Origin: JABWBR01 sp036741235 | Lineage (GTDB): Bacteria > Bacteroidota > Bacteroidia > Chitinophagales > Saprospiraceae | Direction of reading: 5' to 3' | Assembly (NCBI GenBank): GCA_036741235.1 | Contig: DAINSQ010000083.1 | Span: 1-21,611 of the forward strand | Length of the DNA: 21,611 bases | Position numbers and translations under genes: made by a program | Shown: positions 15,192 through 21,611 of the stretch, piece by piece | Position numbering within the stretch: the stretch's first letter is position 1 | Layout: each line of letters begins with the position of its first letter | Notes under the pieces: generated by a model | What the model saw: the letters and a program-made list of their open reading frames with translations, nothing else | Database searches by the model: none | Told to the model about the DNA's origin: nothing

Positions 15192-16412
15192 TTAACGAAA
15201 TTTTTTGACGATGAGCGATGAGTTAGTCCCCCCAAAGCCGAAAGAATTGGAAAGGAACAGTTCGATGTCCTTTTCAATGGTTTCGGGAACAATGTTGAGT
15301 TTGGCGGAGGCTTCGTCGGGGTTTTCAAAATTGATATTGGGAGCAATAAACGAATTTTGCATCATGAGTATGGAATAAATTACTTCGCTGGCGCCGGCCA
15401 TCCAGCATTCGTGGCCTGTCATTGATTTGGTGGAACTCACATGGGGACGGGAGGCGCCGAATACTTCGTGAATGGCGCCGGCTTCGCTGGCGTCGCCGAT
15501 GGGCGTAGAGGTAGCATGGGCGTTGATGTAGTCTATGTCGGCAGCCGTAACGCCCGCATCGAGCAGCGCCATTTGCAGCGATTTGACCGGCCCTTCCACG
15601 CTGGGCTGCGAGATATGGGCGCCGTTGGAAGAGAAGCCGTAGCCAATTACTTCGGCGAGAATGGTGGCGCCCCGCTGTACCGCCGATTCATAGCTTTCCA
15701 GGATCAGCGAAGCGGCGCCCCCGCTGGGCACCAGCCCGTCGCGGTCGCGGTCAAAGGGGCGTGAAGCTCGTACCGGTTCGTTTTCGCGGATCGAAAACGC
15801 GCTCAGCCCGTCGAAGCTGCCCATGGCATATTGGTTGACTTCCTGGGCGCCCCCGCACAAAATGATGTCCTGCAAACCGTTACGGATAAACATATAGCCC
15901 AGCCCGATGGCATGGGAACCGCTGGCGCAGGCTGCGCTCACCGTGAAATTGATGCCCTTGAGTTTGTAGATGGTGGCCAGGTTCATGGTCACTGTCGAGT
16001 TCATCGACTGAAAGATGGAGCCCGACATCAGAGAGGTGGTGTCGCGTTTCTGCCTCAGGGCGTCAATGGATTCTATTACGGCCAACGCCGAGCTGTCGTT
16101 GCCGTAGATGATACCCACTTCGCGACGATCCAGGAAATCCATGTCGATGCCGGCCTGGGCCAGCGCCTGGGCGGTAGCCACGTAAGCGTATTCGGCTTCT
16201 TCGGCCAAACCCACCCGCTGCCGGCGCTCCAACACGCCTTTGAGGTTGGGCCTTTCCAGTATACCGGTCAACCCCGAGCGAAAACCAAAGTCTTTGCGCC
16301 CCTGATCAAACCCAATCCCCGATACGCCTTTGTATAGGGATTGCGCTACTTCTTCCAGATTTTTGCCGATACAGGAGTATATGCCCATACCGGTGATGAC
16401 TACTCTTCGCAT
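15192..16412 (-). CDS. Active 3-oxoacyl-ACP synthase (FabB-like)
   Basis: A 406-residue ketosynthase with an intact triad: C162 in VSAACASGSHAIG, H299 in NAHATSTP and H334 in KSMTGHECWMAGASE. The GHECWMAGASE version is typical of FabB-type enzymes and differs from the GHTLAAAG type of the other two ketosynthases here. It should elongate acyl-ACP with malonyl-ACP, perhaps the first condensation on the aryl starter (inference). It is the first gene after the 195-bp repeat-containing gap, so its expression may differ from that of the lyase and reductase upstream. Confidence 0.93.
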   Translation of the reverse strand: MRRVVITGMGIYSCIGKNLEEVAQSLYKGVSGIGFDQGRKDFGFRSGLTGILERPNLKGVLERRQRVGLAEEAEYAYVATAQALAQAGIDMDFLDRREVGIIYGNDSSALAVIESIDALRQKRDTTSLMSGSIFQSMNSTVTMNLATIYKLKGINFTVSAACASGSHAIGLGYMFIRNGLQDIILCGGAQEVNQYAMGSFDGLSAFSIRENEPVRASRPFDRDRDGLVPSGGAASLILESYESAVQRGATILAEVIGYGFSSNGAHISQPSVEGPVKSLQMALLDAGVTAADIDYINAHATSTPIGDASEAGAIHEVFGASRPHVSSTKSMTGHECWMAGASEVIYSILMMQNSFIAPNINFENPDEASAKLNIVPETIEKDIELFLSNSFGFGGTNSSLIVKKFR

Positions 16413-16433
16413 GTTCTCTGTTGTCTGTTCTAG

Positions 16434-16483
16434 GTTGTAGGTTGTAGGTGCTCTGTTTGTTTATAAGTTTATAGGTTTATGGG
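16434..16483. repeat. Short tandem intergenic repeats (GTTGTAG and TTTATRRG units)
   Basis: Two 7-bp GTTGTAG units are followed, after a short gap, by TTTATAAG, TTTATAGG and TTTATGGG in tandem. The 16-bp segment 16456-16471 is the reverse complement of part of the element at 20869-20890, so these belong to one repeat family spread over the spacers of this window. Confidence 0.75.
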
Positions 16484-16544
16484 TTTATGCAAAGCCCAGA
16501 AGTCCCGATCGACTTCGCTCATTGGCTTAGAATAGACTGAGTTT

Positions 16545-16601
16545 GAGGGAGAGAGGGTGGGAAAGCCCAATAGTCTCGAAAAATCCCTCCCTCTCACCCT
16601 C
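16545..16601 (-). terminator. 18-bp imperfect stem-loop just after the FabG-like gene
   Basis: Bases 16545-16562 (GAGGGAGAGAGGGTGGGA) pair with 16584-16601 (TCCCTCCCTCTCACCCTC) at 16 of 18 positions, with a 21-nt loop. On the minus-strand transcript the hairpin begins 6 nt after the FabG-like stop codon. No U-run follows it on either strand, so it may be a partial terminator, a processing site or a 3'-end stabiliser rather than a full intrinsic terminator. Confidence 0.55.
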
Positions 16602-16607
16602 CCAGCC

Positions 16608-17336
16608 TCACATATAAAGTCCCCCATTCACCGAGATCACAGTGCCGGTGACATAGGAGGCGCGGGGCGAAGCCAGGAAGGCGGCGACTGCGGCCACTTC
16701 CTCGGGCGAACCGAAACGGCGCATTGGGATAGTTGCTTTAATTTCTTGTTCAGGTAAGTCCTGGGTCATATCGGTGGCAATAAAGCCTGGCGCGATGCAA
16801 TTGACCGTAATATTTTTGCGCGCCATTTCCTGGGCCAGGGCTTTAGAGGCGGCGATGATGCCGCCTTTGGCGGCGGAATAATTGGTTTGGCCGGCCATAC
16901 CGCTCAATCCCGACAAAGATACAATATTTATGATTCTGCCGTATTTATTGCGCAGCATGGATTTGATCAAATATTGCGTAACGGCATAAAAGCCGCCGAG
17001 ATGGGTATTGATCACATCGTCCCAGTCGGTGTCTTCCTGCCAAAGCAGCAGGTTGTCTTTGCGATGGCCGGCATTGTTCACCAGCACTTCGATGATGCGG
17101 CCGTCTTCTTGTTGTAGCCAATTATCCAGGGCGAGGCGTATTTGGGCCCTGTCGCTGACGTCAAAAGGCAGCAGGCTGCCCTGCCCGCCCTGGTCGTTGA
17201 TAAGTTGAAGGGTTTCCCGGGCAGCTGCTTCGTTGGAATGGTAATTGATCAGCACGTGATAGCCCATAGTGCTCAATTCCAGACAAATAGCTCTTCCTAT
17301 GCCTCTGGATCCTCCGGTTACTAGCGCGTATTTCAT
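16608..17336 (-). CDS. FabG-like 3-oxoacyl-ACP reductase (SDR)
   Basis: This 242-residue short-chain dehydrogenase has the NADP-binding motif TGGSRGIG (residues 7-14), NNAG (87-90), and catalytic Ser140, Tyr153 and Lys157 in SLSGLSGMAGQTNYSAAKGG. The C-terminal YVTGTVISVNGGLYM is typical of FabG. It reduces the 3-keto group after each condensation, the step before dehydration to the conjugated double bond. The residues after NNAG (HRKDNLL) differ slightly from the FabG norm, but the fold is intact. The gene follows the ammonia-lyase by 20 nt and is followed by the stem-loop spacer. Confidence 0.92.
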   Translation of the reverse strand: MKYALVTGGSRGIGRAICLELSTMGYHVLINYHSNEAAARETLQLINDQGGQGSLLPFDVSDRAQIRLALDNWLQQEDGRIIEVLVNNAGHRKDNLLLWQEDTDWDDVINTHLGGFYAVTQYLIKSMLRNKYGRIINIVSLSGLSGMAGQTNYSAAKGGIIAASKALAQEMARKNITVNCIAPGFIATDMTQDLPEQEIKATIPMRRFGSPEEVAAVAAFLASPRASYVTGTVISVNGGLYM

Positions 17337-17356
17337 AGATGAACATTCAAAGGATA

Positions 17357-18904
17357 TTACTCCCGTTCTATCGCTTCGTTTTTAAGAAAATAGCATAATT
17401 GCTGAAGCGAATCAGACAGGGGGAAATCCTGATCAAAGATAGGCACAATAGCCCTCAATTCAAAGAAAACGGCTTTAGAAGCCGACGACAAGCGGTCGGC
17501 GATGTGCAAATAATCGATGGCCTGCAATATGGCGAGCCATTCGATAGCCATCACCTCAAAAGCATTGTCGATGACCTTTTTGGCCAACAAAGCGGCGTTG
17601 GTACCCATGCTCACAATATCCTGGTTGTCGTTGTTGTTGGGGATACTGTGCAAATACATGGGGTAGGAGAGGGTTTGGTTTTCCGCTACAGTAGAAGTAG
17701 CGGTAAACTGGGCGCCCTGCATCCCGAAGTTGAAGCCGATTTGCCCTAAATTTAAAAACGGCGGCAATTTATTGTTCAACTTATTATTGAGCAGATAGTT
17801 CAATTGTCGCTCGCATAACATGGATAATTTGGTGACGGCCATTTTTAGTTTGTCCATTTCCATGGCAACATAGTCGCCGTGGAAATTGCCGCCGTGGAAT
17901 ACGTTGTGTTCCTCTTCGAAGACGAGGGGGTTGTCATTGGCCGAGTTGAGTTCGTCAATGACGATTTTTTCGGCGTGTTGCAGGGTGTCGGCTACGGGGC
18001 CCAACACCTGGGGTATACAGCGGATGGAGTAATATTCCTGGATTTTATCTTCGGCGCGACCGGTTTCTACGGTGCGCTGGTAGAGGTGTTCGGTGCGGCT
18101 TCTGATAAGGCGGCTGTCGTGCAGTATGGCGCGCATGCGGGCAGCCACCTGGCGTTGCCCCTCGTGTAGTTTGGCGGCGTTGAGGGAGGCGGAGAAATGA
18201 TCGTCGTAGGCCTCCACGATTTCATTGACGATCGAGGACGCGCGCACGGCCCACTCCAGCAGCCGGCGGGTATACAACACGTTGATCACCCCGATGCCGG
18301 TCATAGCGGAAGTACCGTTGATGAGGGCAAGCCCTTCGCGCAGGTGCATGGCGATGGGCTGCAAGCCTTCAGCGGCGAAAACCTCGCGGGTGGGTTTCAC
18401 TGCGCCCTGATGGAAAACCTTGCCTTCGCCGATCATCGACAGGGCAAGGTGCGCCAATTGCACCAGGTCGCCGCTGGCGCCCACGCTGCCGTGCTCGTAG
18501 ATGCAAGGGCATATATCGCGGTTGATCATCTCGCGCAACAGCGCAACCGTACCCGCATGCACGCCCGAGCGGGCCAGCATCAGCGTATTGAGCCGGGCTA
18601 TCATGATGGCTTTTACATAAAGCGGCGGGATTGGCTGCCCCATACCCGTGGAATGACTCCTGATGAGGTTGTATTGCAGCGCCTGTACATCCTGGCTGTC
18701 AATGATGTATTGCGCCATCGGCCCAAAACCCGTATTTACGCCATAAATAACCTTGTTGACCGCAAAATGCTTCAGGAATTCGTGGTTGTTTTCAACTTTC
18801 CGGAGCGCGTATTCGTCAATTTCCAGCGTTGTATTGGGGGCAAAAAGCAGGCGTTGAAACTCGGCAATACCGAGTTGTTGTGTCCCGACATTAATTCGTT
18901 GCAC
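17357..18904 (-). CDS. Tyrosine ammonia-lyase (MIO-dependent aromatic ammonia-lyase)
   Basis: The protein has the MIO-forming triad in GSVGASGDL (A143-S144-G145), the active-site YGVNTGFGP loop (Tyr54) and the selectivity segment LIRSHSTG. It matches the F. johnsoniae tyrosine ammonia-lyase, as I remember it, along most of its length, including NFHGDY, GFNFGMQG and SIPNNNDNQDIVSMG. DNQD rather than the histidase ANQED pattern argues against histidase. It would deaminate tyrosine to p-coumarate, the aryl starter. The start chosen is GTG 18904 (515 residues, near the about 506 of the relative). The frame stays open to an ATG at 19024, but that extension has no counterpart in the relative and crosses the predicted promoter start site. 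First gene of the operon. Confidence 0.88.
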   Translation of the reverse strand: MQRINVGTQQLGIAEFQRLLFAPNTTLEIDEYALRKVENNHEFLKHFAVNKVIYGVNTGFGPMAQYIIDSQDVQALQYNLIRSHSTGMGQPIPPLYVKAIMIARLNTLMLARSGVHAGTVALLREMINRDICPCIYEHGSVGASGDLVQLAHLALSMIGEGKVFHQGAVKPTREVFAAEGLQPIAMHLREGLALINGTSAMTGIGVINVLYTRRLLEWAVRASSIVNEIVEAYDDHFSASLNAAKLHEGQRQVAARMRAILHDSRLIRSRTEHLYQRTVETGRAEDKIQEYYSIRCIPQVLGPVADTLQHAEKIVIDELNSANDNPLVFEEEHNVFHGGNFHGDYVAMEMDKLKMAVTKLSMLCERQLNYLLNNKLNNKLPPFLNLGQIGFNFGMQGAQFTATSTVAENQTLSYPMYLHSIPNNNDNQDIVSMGTNAALLAKKVIDNAFEVMAIEWLAILQAIDYLHIADRLSSASKAVFFELRAIVPIFDQDFPLSDSLQQLCYFLKNEAIERE

Positions 18905-18982
18905 AAAAGTTTTAATTAAACAGTTAGCCAATATACCCGTTTTATGAAGGAGATGATTCCCACTGATAGCGAAGATGGAATC

Positions 18983-18998
18983 GGGGGCCGAATCCCCC
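18983..18998. other. Small GC hairpin in the operon leader
   Basis: GGGGG (18983-18987) can pair with CCCCC (18994-18998) around a six-base CCGAAT loop. On the minus strand it falls in the predicted untranslated leader of the ammonia-lyase gene, about 80 nt before the GTG start. A role in translation or attenuation is possible but not shown. Confidence 0.35.
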
Positions 18999-19021
18999 CA
19001 TTTTTGGGTATAAAATTCGGC

Positions 19022-19054
19022 CAAAGATAGAATTTATTCCTGATTTTCGGCAAA
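19022..19054 (-). promoter_or_regulatory. Predicted Bacteroidota sigma-70-type promoter of the pigment operon
   Basis: Reading the minus strand, TTTG (19054-19051) is followed after 21 nt by TATCTTTG (19029-19022). This matches the Bacteroidota consensus TTTG/TAnnTTTG with suitable spacing. Transcription would begin near 19015, giving a leader of about 110 nt before GTG 18904. It also places the ATG at 19024 upstream of the transcript, which supports the shorter lyase. Confidence 0.6.
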
Positions 19055-19055
19055 A

Positions 19056-20747
19056 ATGCCTCGGTCTATGCAAATGCGTTTCTTGAAGCGAAGTTTGCGG
19101 TTGCTGCTAATTTCGCTTGGCGTTTTGATTGCGCTGGCTTTTATGTTTTACCAATTGGTAGTGGCCGCGCCGCCGCCGGTCGCCGATATGTCGCCTTTGC
19201 AAGCGGTGCGCCGGGAGGTGTCTCCCCATTTTTATACCCTGGGACGCAACTGGCTGAAGAAAAACGAGGCGGGCTTCTGGGAAATGTATCTCGAGGGCGC
19301 GCCCTTTGAAAGGGGCGTCTACGGGGGCAAATTATGCAAGGAATTGCTGGCCGAACACGAGGCCGCTTTTGTAGAAGGGGTGGAAGAAAAAGTAAGTTCG
19401 AGGCTGTACCTCCAGGTATTAAAATGGTTTGTGGCCTGGTTTAACCGCCGCCTGCCCGATCATGTGCCGCTGGAATACCAACAGGAGATCTACGGCTGGT
19501 CGACGGCCGCCGCCGACGCCTACGACTATATCGGCCCCAAATACCATCGCAAACTCAATTACCACGCCGCGCACGATATCGGCCACGCCCTTCAGAACAT
19601 GGGGCTGGTGTCGGGCTGTACCGCATTGGCAGCCTGGGATGGAGGCAGCGCCGACAGCTCGCTGCTGCTGGGCCGCAATTTCGATTTTTATGTAGGCGAC
19701 GGCTTTGCCCGCCACAAGATGGTGGCTTTTATCAAACCCGATAGCGGTATCCCATTCGCTATGGTGACCTGGCCGGGTATGATCGGCTCGGTGTCGGGCA
19801 TGAACCTGGAAGGACTTACGCTTACGCTCAACGCCGGCCCTACGGGTATCCCCAAAGGCGCCAAAACGCCCGTTACTATCCTCGGCAGGCGCATTTTGCA
19901 ATACGCCGCTACTATTGAGGAGGCCGTCAAAATAGCCAGAGAAACACAGACTTTTGTGTCGGAGAATATCGTGGTGAGTTCCGGAAAATCGCGCCGGGTT
20001 GTTGTGATCGAAAAAACGCCGGAACAAACCCGCCTGTACGAAGCCGGCGGCAATCACCTGGTTTGCGCCAATCACTTTCAGAGTGACGAACTGGCGAAAA
20101 GCGAAGAAAATCAGAACGCCGTCGAACAAACGTCTACGGCATACCGCTACCGCCGCATGGAGCAGTTATTTGCGCAAAGCAACCCCCTGACGCCGGCTAA
20201 AATGGCCGCTATATTGCGGGATTACAAGGGCTTGGACGACCGCTTTATCGGACTGGGCAATGAGATGGCTATCAACCAGCTTATCGCCCACCATTCGGTG
20301 ATTTTTCAACCCGAGTCGCTGAAAATGTGGGTGGCGGGAATTCCCACCCAAGTAGGCCCTTTTGTGGCTTACGATTTGCGGGAGGTTTTCCGCTCGGCCC
20401 CGCAGTTGCAATTCCCCCGGGAAATCGCCGACGCCGCATGGTCTATGCCCGCCGATTCCCTCTTGTCTTCACCGGGATACGCCAATTATATGGAATACAA
20501 ACGGTTGAGCGATGTGATCGCCAGGGCTGTTCAGCAAAAAATGAAGCTGGATGCCGCCCTGCTCACCCGCTACGCAACCCTCAACCCCGAGCACTACCGC
20601 GCTTATGAGTTGCTGGGCGATTATTACCGCACATTGGGCGATTGCCCCAAGGCCTTGTCTTTCTACAAACGCGGCCTGTCCAAGTCGATCCCCTGGCGCA
20701 AGGACCGCGACCGACTCGAAGAAGGAAGGAGAAGATGTGGGGAGTAA
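19056..20747 (+). CDS. Membrane-anchored C45-family Ntn hydrolase/acyltransferase with C-terminal TPR-like tail
   Basis: The 563-residue protein has a basic N-terminus and a membrane anchor at about residues 10-37. The probable autocatalytic nucleophile is Cys188 in LVSGCTALAAW, preceded by about 187 residues. GRNFDFYVGDGF, WPGMIGSVSGMN and ANHFQSDEL fit the C45 family (acyl-CoA:6-aminopenicillanate acyltransferase-like). The end (LNPEHYRAYELLGDYYRTLGD, with KALSFYKRGL) looks like one TPR. Family members cleave or form amides by Ntn chemistry after self-cleavage. Transcribed divergently from the pigment operon, it could act on the acylated sugar outside the cytoplasm (inference). Start codons at 19068 and 19074 are also possible. 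No clear promoter of its own was found. Confidence 0.8.
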   Translation: MPRSMQMRFLKRSLRLLLISLGVLIALAFMFYQLVVAAPPPVADMSPLQAVRREVSPHFYTLGRNWLKKNEAGFWEMYLEGAPFERGVYGGKLCKELLAEHEAAFVEGVEEKVSSRLYLQVLKWFVAWFNRRLPDHVPLEYQQEIYGWSTAAADAYDYIGPKYHRKLNYHAAHDIGHALQNMGLVSGCTALAAWDGGSADSSLLLGRNFDFYVGDGFARHKMVAFIKPDSGIPFAMVTWPGMIGSVSGMNLEGLTLTLNAGPTGIPKGAKTPVTILGRRILQYAATIEEAVKIARETQTFVSENIVVSSGKSRRVVVIEKTPEQTRLYEAGGNHLVCANHFQSDELAKSEENQNAVEQTSTAYRYRRMEQLFAQSNPLTPAKMAAILRDYKGLDDRFIGLGNEMAINQLIAHHSVIFQPESLKMWVAGIPTQVGPFVAYDLREVFRSAPQLQFPREIADAAWSMPADSLLSSPGYANYMEYKRLSDVIARAVQQKMKLDAALLTRYATLNPEHYRAYELLGDYYRTLGDCPKALSFYKRGLSKSIPWRKDRDRLEEGRRRCGE

Positions 20748-20824
20748 TTTTTGATGTTTGATTAATTATTGGTACACACTTATTCATAAACCTCCCGACT
20801 TCCCTTCGGTCAGTACGGGACTCC

Positions 20825-20841
20825 CCCGACTTTTAGTCGGG
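20825..20841. terminator. Perfect 7-bp stem-loop, possible bidirectional terminator
   Basis: CCCGACT (20825-20831) pairs with AGTCGGG (20835-20841) around a TTT loop. It lies between converging genes, as expected for a terminator. There is no T-run after it, and this segment (with CGGGACTC on both sides) may equally be part of a dispersed repeat, so the terminator call is tentative. Confidence 0.4.
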
Positions 20842-20868
20842 ACTCACTTCGTTCGCTCTCAGTCGTAT

Positions 20869-20890
20869 AACGCTTAAACTTATAAACAAA
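20869..20890. repeat. 22-bp intergenic element, copy 1 of a pair flanking the glucosaminidase gene
   Basis: The element starting AACGCTTAA and ending CTTATAAACAAA matches 21574-21595 in the same orientation with one mismatch (21 of 22). A partial reverse-complement copy lies at 16456-16471. It is followed by CCTACAACCTACC, the complement of the GTTGTAG unit seen elsewhere, and this runs into the stop codon of the glucosaminidase gene. Confidence 0.75.
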
Positions 20891-20902
20891 CCAACCTACA
20901 AC

Positions 20903-21472
20903 CTACCTCACTCTGTCAAGCTCATAAACCTGCACAACCCGGATAATCTTATCAGCGTACTCAGGGTCGGTGGCATAGCCGCCGGCCACCAGACCTTTGG
21001 CCCAGCGGCGGTAATCGCTGCGGCGGTAGCTAAACAAATGCTGATAGTGAGGTTTTGAAGCCAGGAAACGCCCGAAATCGCGATAACTTTCATCGCCGGC
21101 TTTGTAAGCCCGGAAACAGGCTTTTACCGTGCGAAAGGCCCCCCGCTCAAACTCGCGGGTGGGCAGGCAACAGCGGGGCTGGCCGGCTTCCGCTTTGATG
21201 CCGAAATGGTTATTACCCTTCTGGGCGAGTTCGCTGGCGCCCCAGGCGCTCTCCAGCCCGGCCACAGCTAACATGATGGCGGGCGGAACGCCGGTTTCAT
21301 CCGCAGCGGCAATGGCTACCGGGGCGTATTGCTCCAAATAGGCCTGGGTGTGCGGTGGCAGCGGCGTGCTGCGCCGCTCGCGTTGACACAACCGGAAGAC
21401 GATAAGGCATGCGAAGAATATGATTACGCTCCTTCGCAAATTGAAATAACGGATGACCTTGCGCAGTATCAT
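20903..21472 (-). CDS. Glucosaminidase-domain protein (Bax/FlgJ-like peptidoglycan hydrolase)
   Basis: The 189-residue protein has a signal anchor at about residues 13-27 and a glucosaminidase domain after that. AVAGLESAWGASELA contains the catalytic Glu (E74) and GNNHFGIK is at 86-93; SYRDFGRFL and GLVAGGYATDPEYADKI are further family blocks. It should cut the glycan strand of peptidoglycan from the cytoplasmic membrane or periplasm. It has no evident link with the pigment operon and is probably a housekeeping neighbour. The start at 21472 is preceded only 4 nt upstream by a TACCTTTG promoter-like box. The gene is flanked by two copies of a 22-bp intergenic element. Confidence 0.9.
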   Translation of the reverse strand: MILRKVIRYFNLRRSVIIFFACLIVFRLCQRERRSTPLPPHTQAYLEQYAPVAIAAADETGVPPAIMLAVAGLESAWGASELAQKGNNHFGIKAEAGQPRCCLPTREFERGAFRTVKACFRAYKAGDESYRDFGRFLASKPHYQHLFSYRRSDYRRWAKGLVAGGYATDPEYADKIIRVVQVYELDRVR

Positions 21473-21476
21473 GCTG

Positions 21477-21484
21477 CAAAGGTA
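21477..21484 (-). promoter_or_regulatory. Possible -7 element TACCTTTG of the glucosaminidase gene
   Basis: On the minus strand TACCTTTG fits the Bacteroidota TAnnTTTG consensus and ends 4 nt before ATG 21472, which would make the message leaderless or nearly so. I found no convincing TTTG element at -33, so a chance match is possible. Confidence 0.35.
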
Positions 21485-21514
21485 GGAGTTTTTGTTGTCC
21501 GTTGTCAGTTCTAT

Positions 21515-21556
21515 GTTGTAGGTTGTAAGTTGTAAGTTGTAGGTTGTAAGTTGTAA
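21515..21556. repeat. Six tandem 7-bp units GTTGTAR
   Basis: Six perfect units read GTTGTAG, GTTGTAA, GTTGTAA, GTTGTAG, GTTGTAA and GTTGTAA, that is, two copies of a 21-bp higher-order unit. The same heptamer occurs twice at 16434-16447 and, on the opposite strand, near 20895-20905. Confidence 0.9.
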
Positions 21557-21573
21557 GTTTGTGTTATGGGTTA

Positions 21574-21595
21574 AACGCTTAAGCTTATAAACAAA
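21574..21595. repeat. 22-bp intergenic element, copy 2 of the flanking pair
   Basis: Same orientation as 20869-20890 with a single A/G difference, here AACGCTTAAG followed by CTTATAAACAAA. Together the copies bracket the glucosaminidase gene about 0.7 kb apart. No transposase or target duplication is visible, so this looks like a dispersed spacer repeat rather than an inserted unit. Confidence 0.75.
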
Positions 21596-21611
21596 TCTAC
21601 ATCTGATAACA

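Larger units (their letters stand above)
16413..16607. other. Intra-operon spacer with repeats and a long stem-loop
   Basis: This 195-bp gap is the only substantial break inside the leftward gene series. It contains two GTTGTAG units (16434-16447), three 8-bp TTTATRRG units (16460-16483), an AGTCCCG-TCGACT-CGCTCA element (16501-16521) related to 88-109, and a stem-loop (16545-16601). I found no TAnnTTTG promoter element on the minus strand here, so readthrough from the upstream promoter is assumed. Confidence 0.6.
20748..20902. other. Convergent intergenic spacer
   Basis: This 155-bp stretch between two converging genes has no coding signal. It holds a CCCGAC/GTCGGG-rich segment with a perfect hairpin (20825-20841), a CACTTCGTTCGCTCTC segment and, at its right end, the element shared with 21574-21595. 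Confidence 0.6.

Noticed and set aside
17357..18904. Histidine ammonia-lyase (hutH)
   Set aside because: The SIPNNNDNQD block and overall match to the Flavobacterium tyrosine enzyme, plus the polyene context without hut genes, favour tyrosine. The Ser-His selectivity segment alone does not exclude histidase.
18197..18919. 240-residue open frame on the plus strand
   Set aside because: It is opposite the ammonia-lyase, whose motifs fill the region; the plus-strand translation has no recognisable fold and reflects GC-rich codon use.
18905..19024. A 555-residue version of the ammonia-lyase starting at ATG 19024
   Set aside because: The extra 40 residues have no counterpart in the remembered F. 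johnsoniae enzyme and begin upstream of the predicted transcription start.
20869..21595. Mobile element bounded by direct repeats around the glucosaminidase gene
   Set aside because: The 22-bp element also occurs, inverted and partial, in another spacer; there is no transposase, and the enclosed gene is an ordinary cell-wall hydrolase.

Overview
The window looks like Bacteroidota DNA, perhaps a Saprospiraceae/Chitinophagaceae-type genome. Three things suggest this: the aromatic ammonia-lyase resembles the tyrosine ammonia-lyase I remember from Flavobacterium johnsoniae; two candidate promoters carry the Bacteroidota -7 motif TAnnTTTG; and the genes show no consistent Shine-Dalgarno sequences. 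The phylum call is fairly safe; the family is a guess. Coding GC is about 60% in the lines I counted by hand.

Almost the whole window (about 19030 down to 139, minus strand) is one tightly packed operon for an aryl-polyene/flexirubin-type pigment. In transcription order it encodes: a tyrosine ammonia-lyase (17357-18904), a FabG-like ketoreductase, a 195-bp gap with repeats and a strong stem-loop, an active FabB-like ketosynthase, ACP, an LpxL-like acyltransferase, a dehydratase-like hotdog protein, a thioesterase, a second active ketosynthase, a half-length ketosynthase-like protein, ACP, a third active ketosynthase, a ketosynthase-like protein without catalytic residues, a NodB polysaccharide deacetylase, a Fic protein, a lipoprotein, a FabZ-like hotdog protein, a GT2-DUF2062 glycosyltransferase, AcpS, a third ACP, a condensation-domain-like protein, an FAD oxidoreductase and an acyl-AMP ligase. 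Neighbouring genes overlap by 4-14 nt or sit 0-30 nt apart, except across that gap.

Proposed logic (inference): the lyase makes p-coumarate; the AMP ligase activates it onto an ACP; ketosynthase/ketosynthase-like pairs extend it; the FabG-like reductase and the two hotdog proteins give a conjugated polyene; AcpS charges the three ACPs. The glycosyltransferase, deacetylase, LpxL-like acyltransferase and lipoprotein would place the polyene in a membrane glycolipid. The Fic gene, visibly AT-richer but translationally coupled to its neighbours, does not fit this pathway and is the most unexpected member.

Right of the operon, a divergent plus-strand gene (19056-20747) encodes a membrane-anchored C45-family Ntn hydrolase/acyltransferase. 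It converges, across a hairpin-containing spacer, on a minus-strand glucosaminidase gene (20903-21472). The four spacers (1-138, 16413-16607, 20748-20902, 21473-21611) share related short repeats. No tRNA, rRNA, CRISPR array or transposase gene was seen. No dialkylresorcinol (darA/darB) genes and no MMPL exporter are present here.
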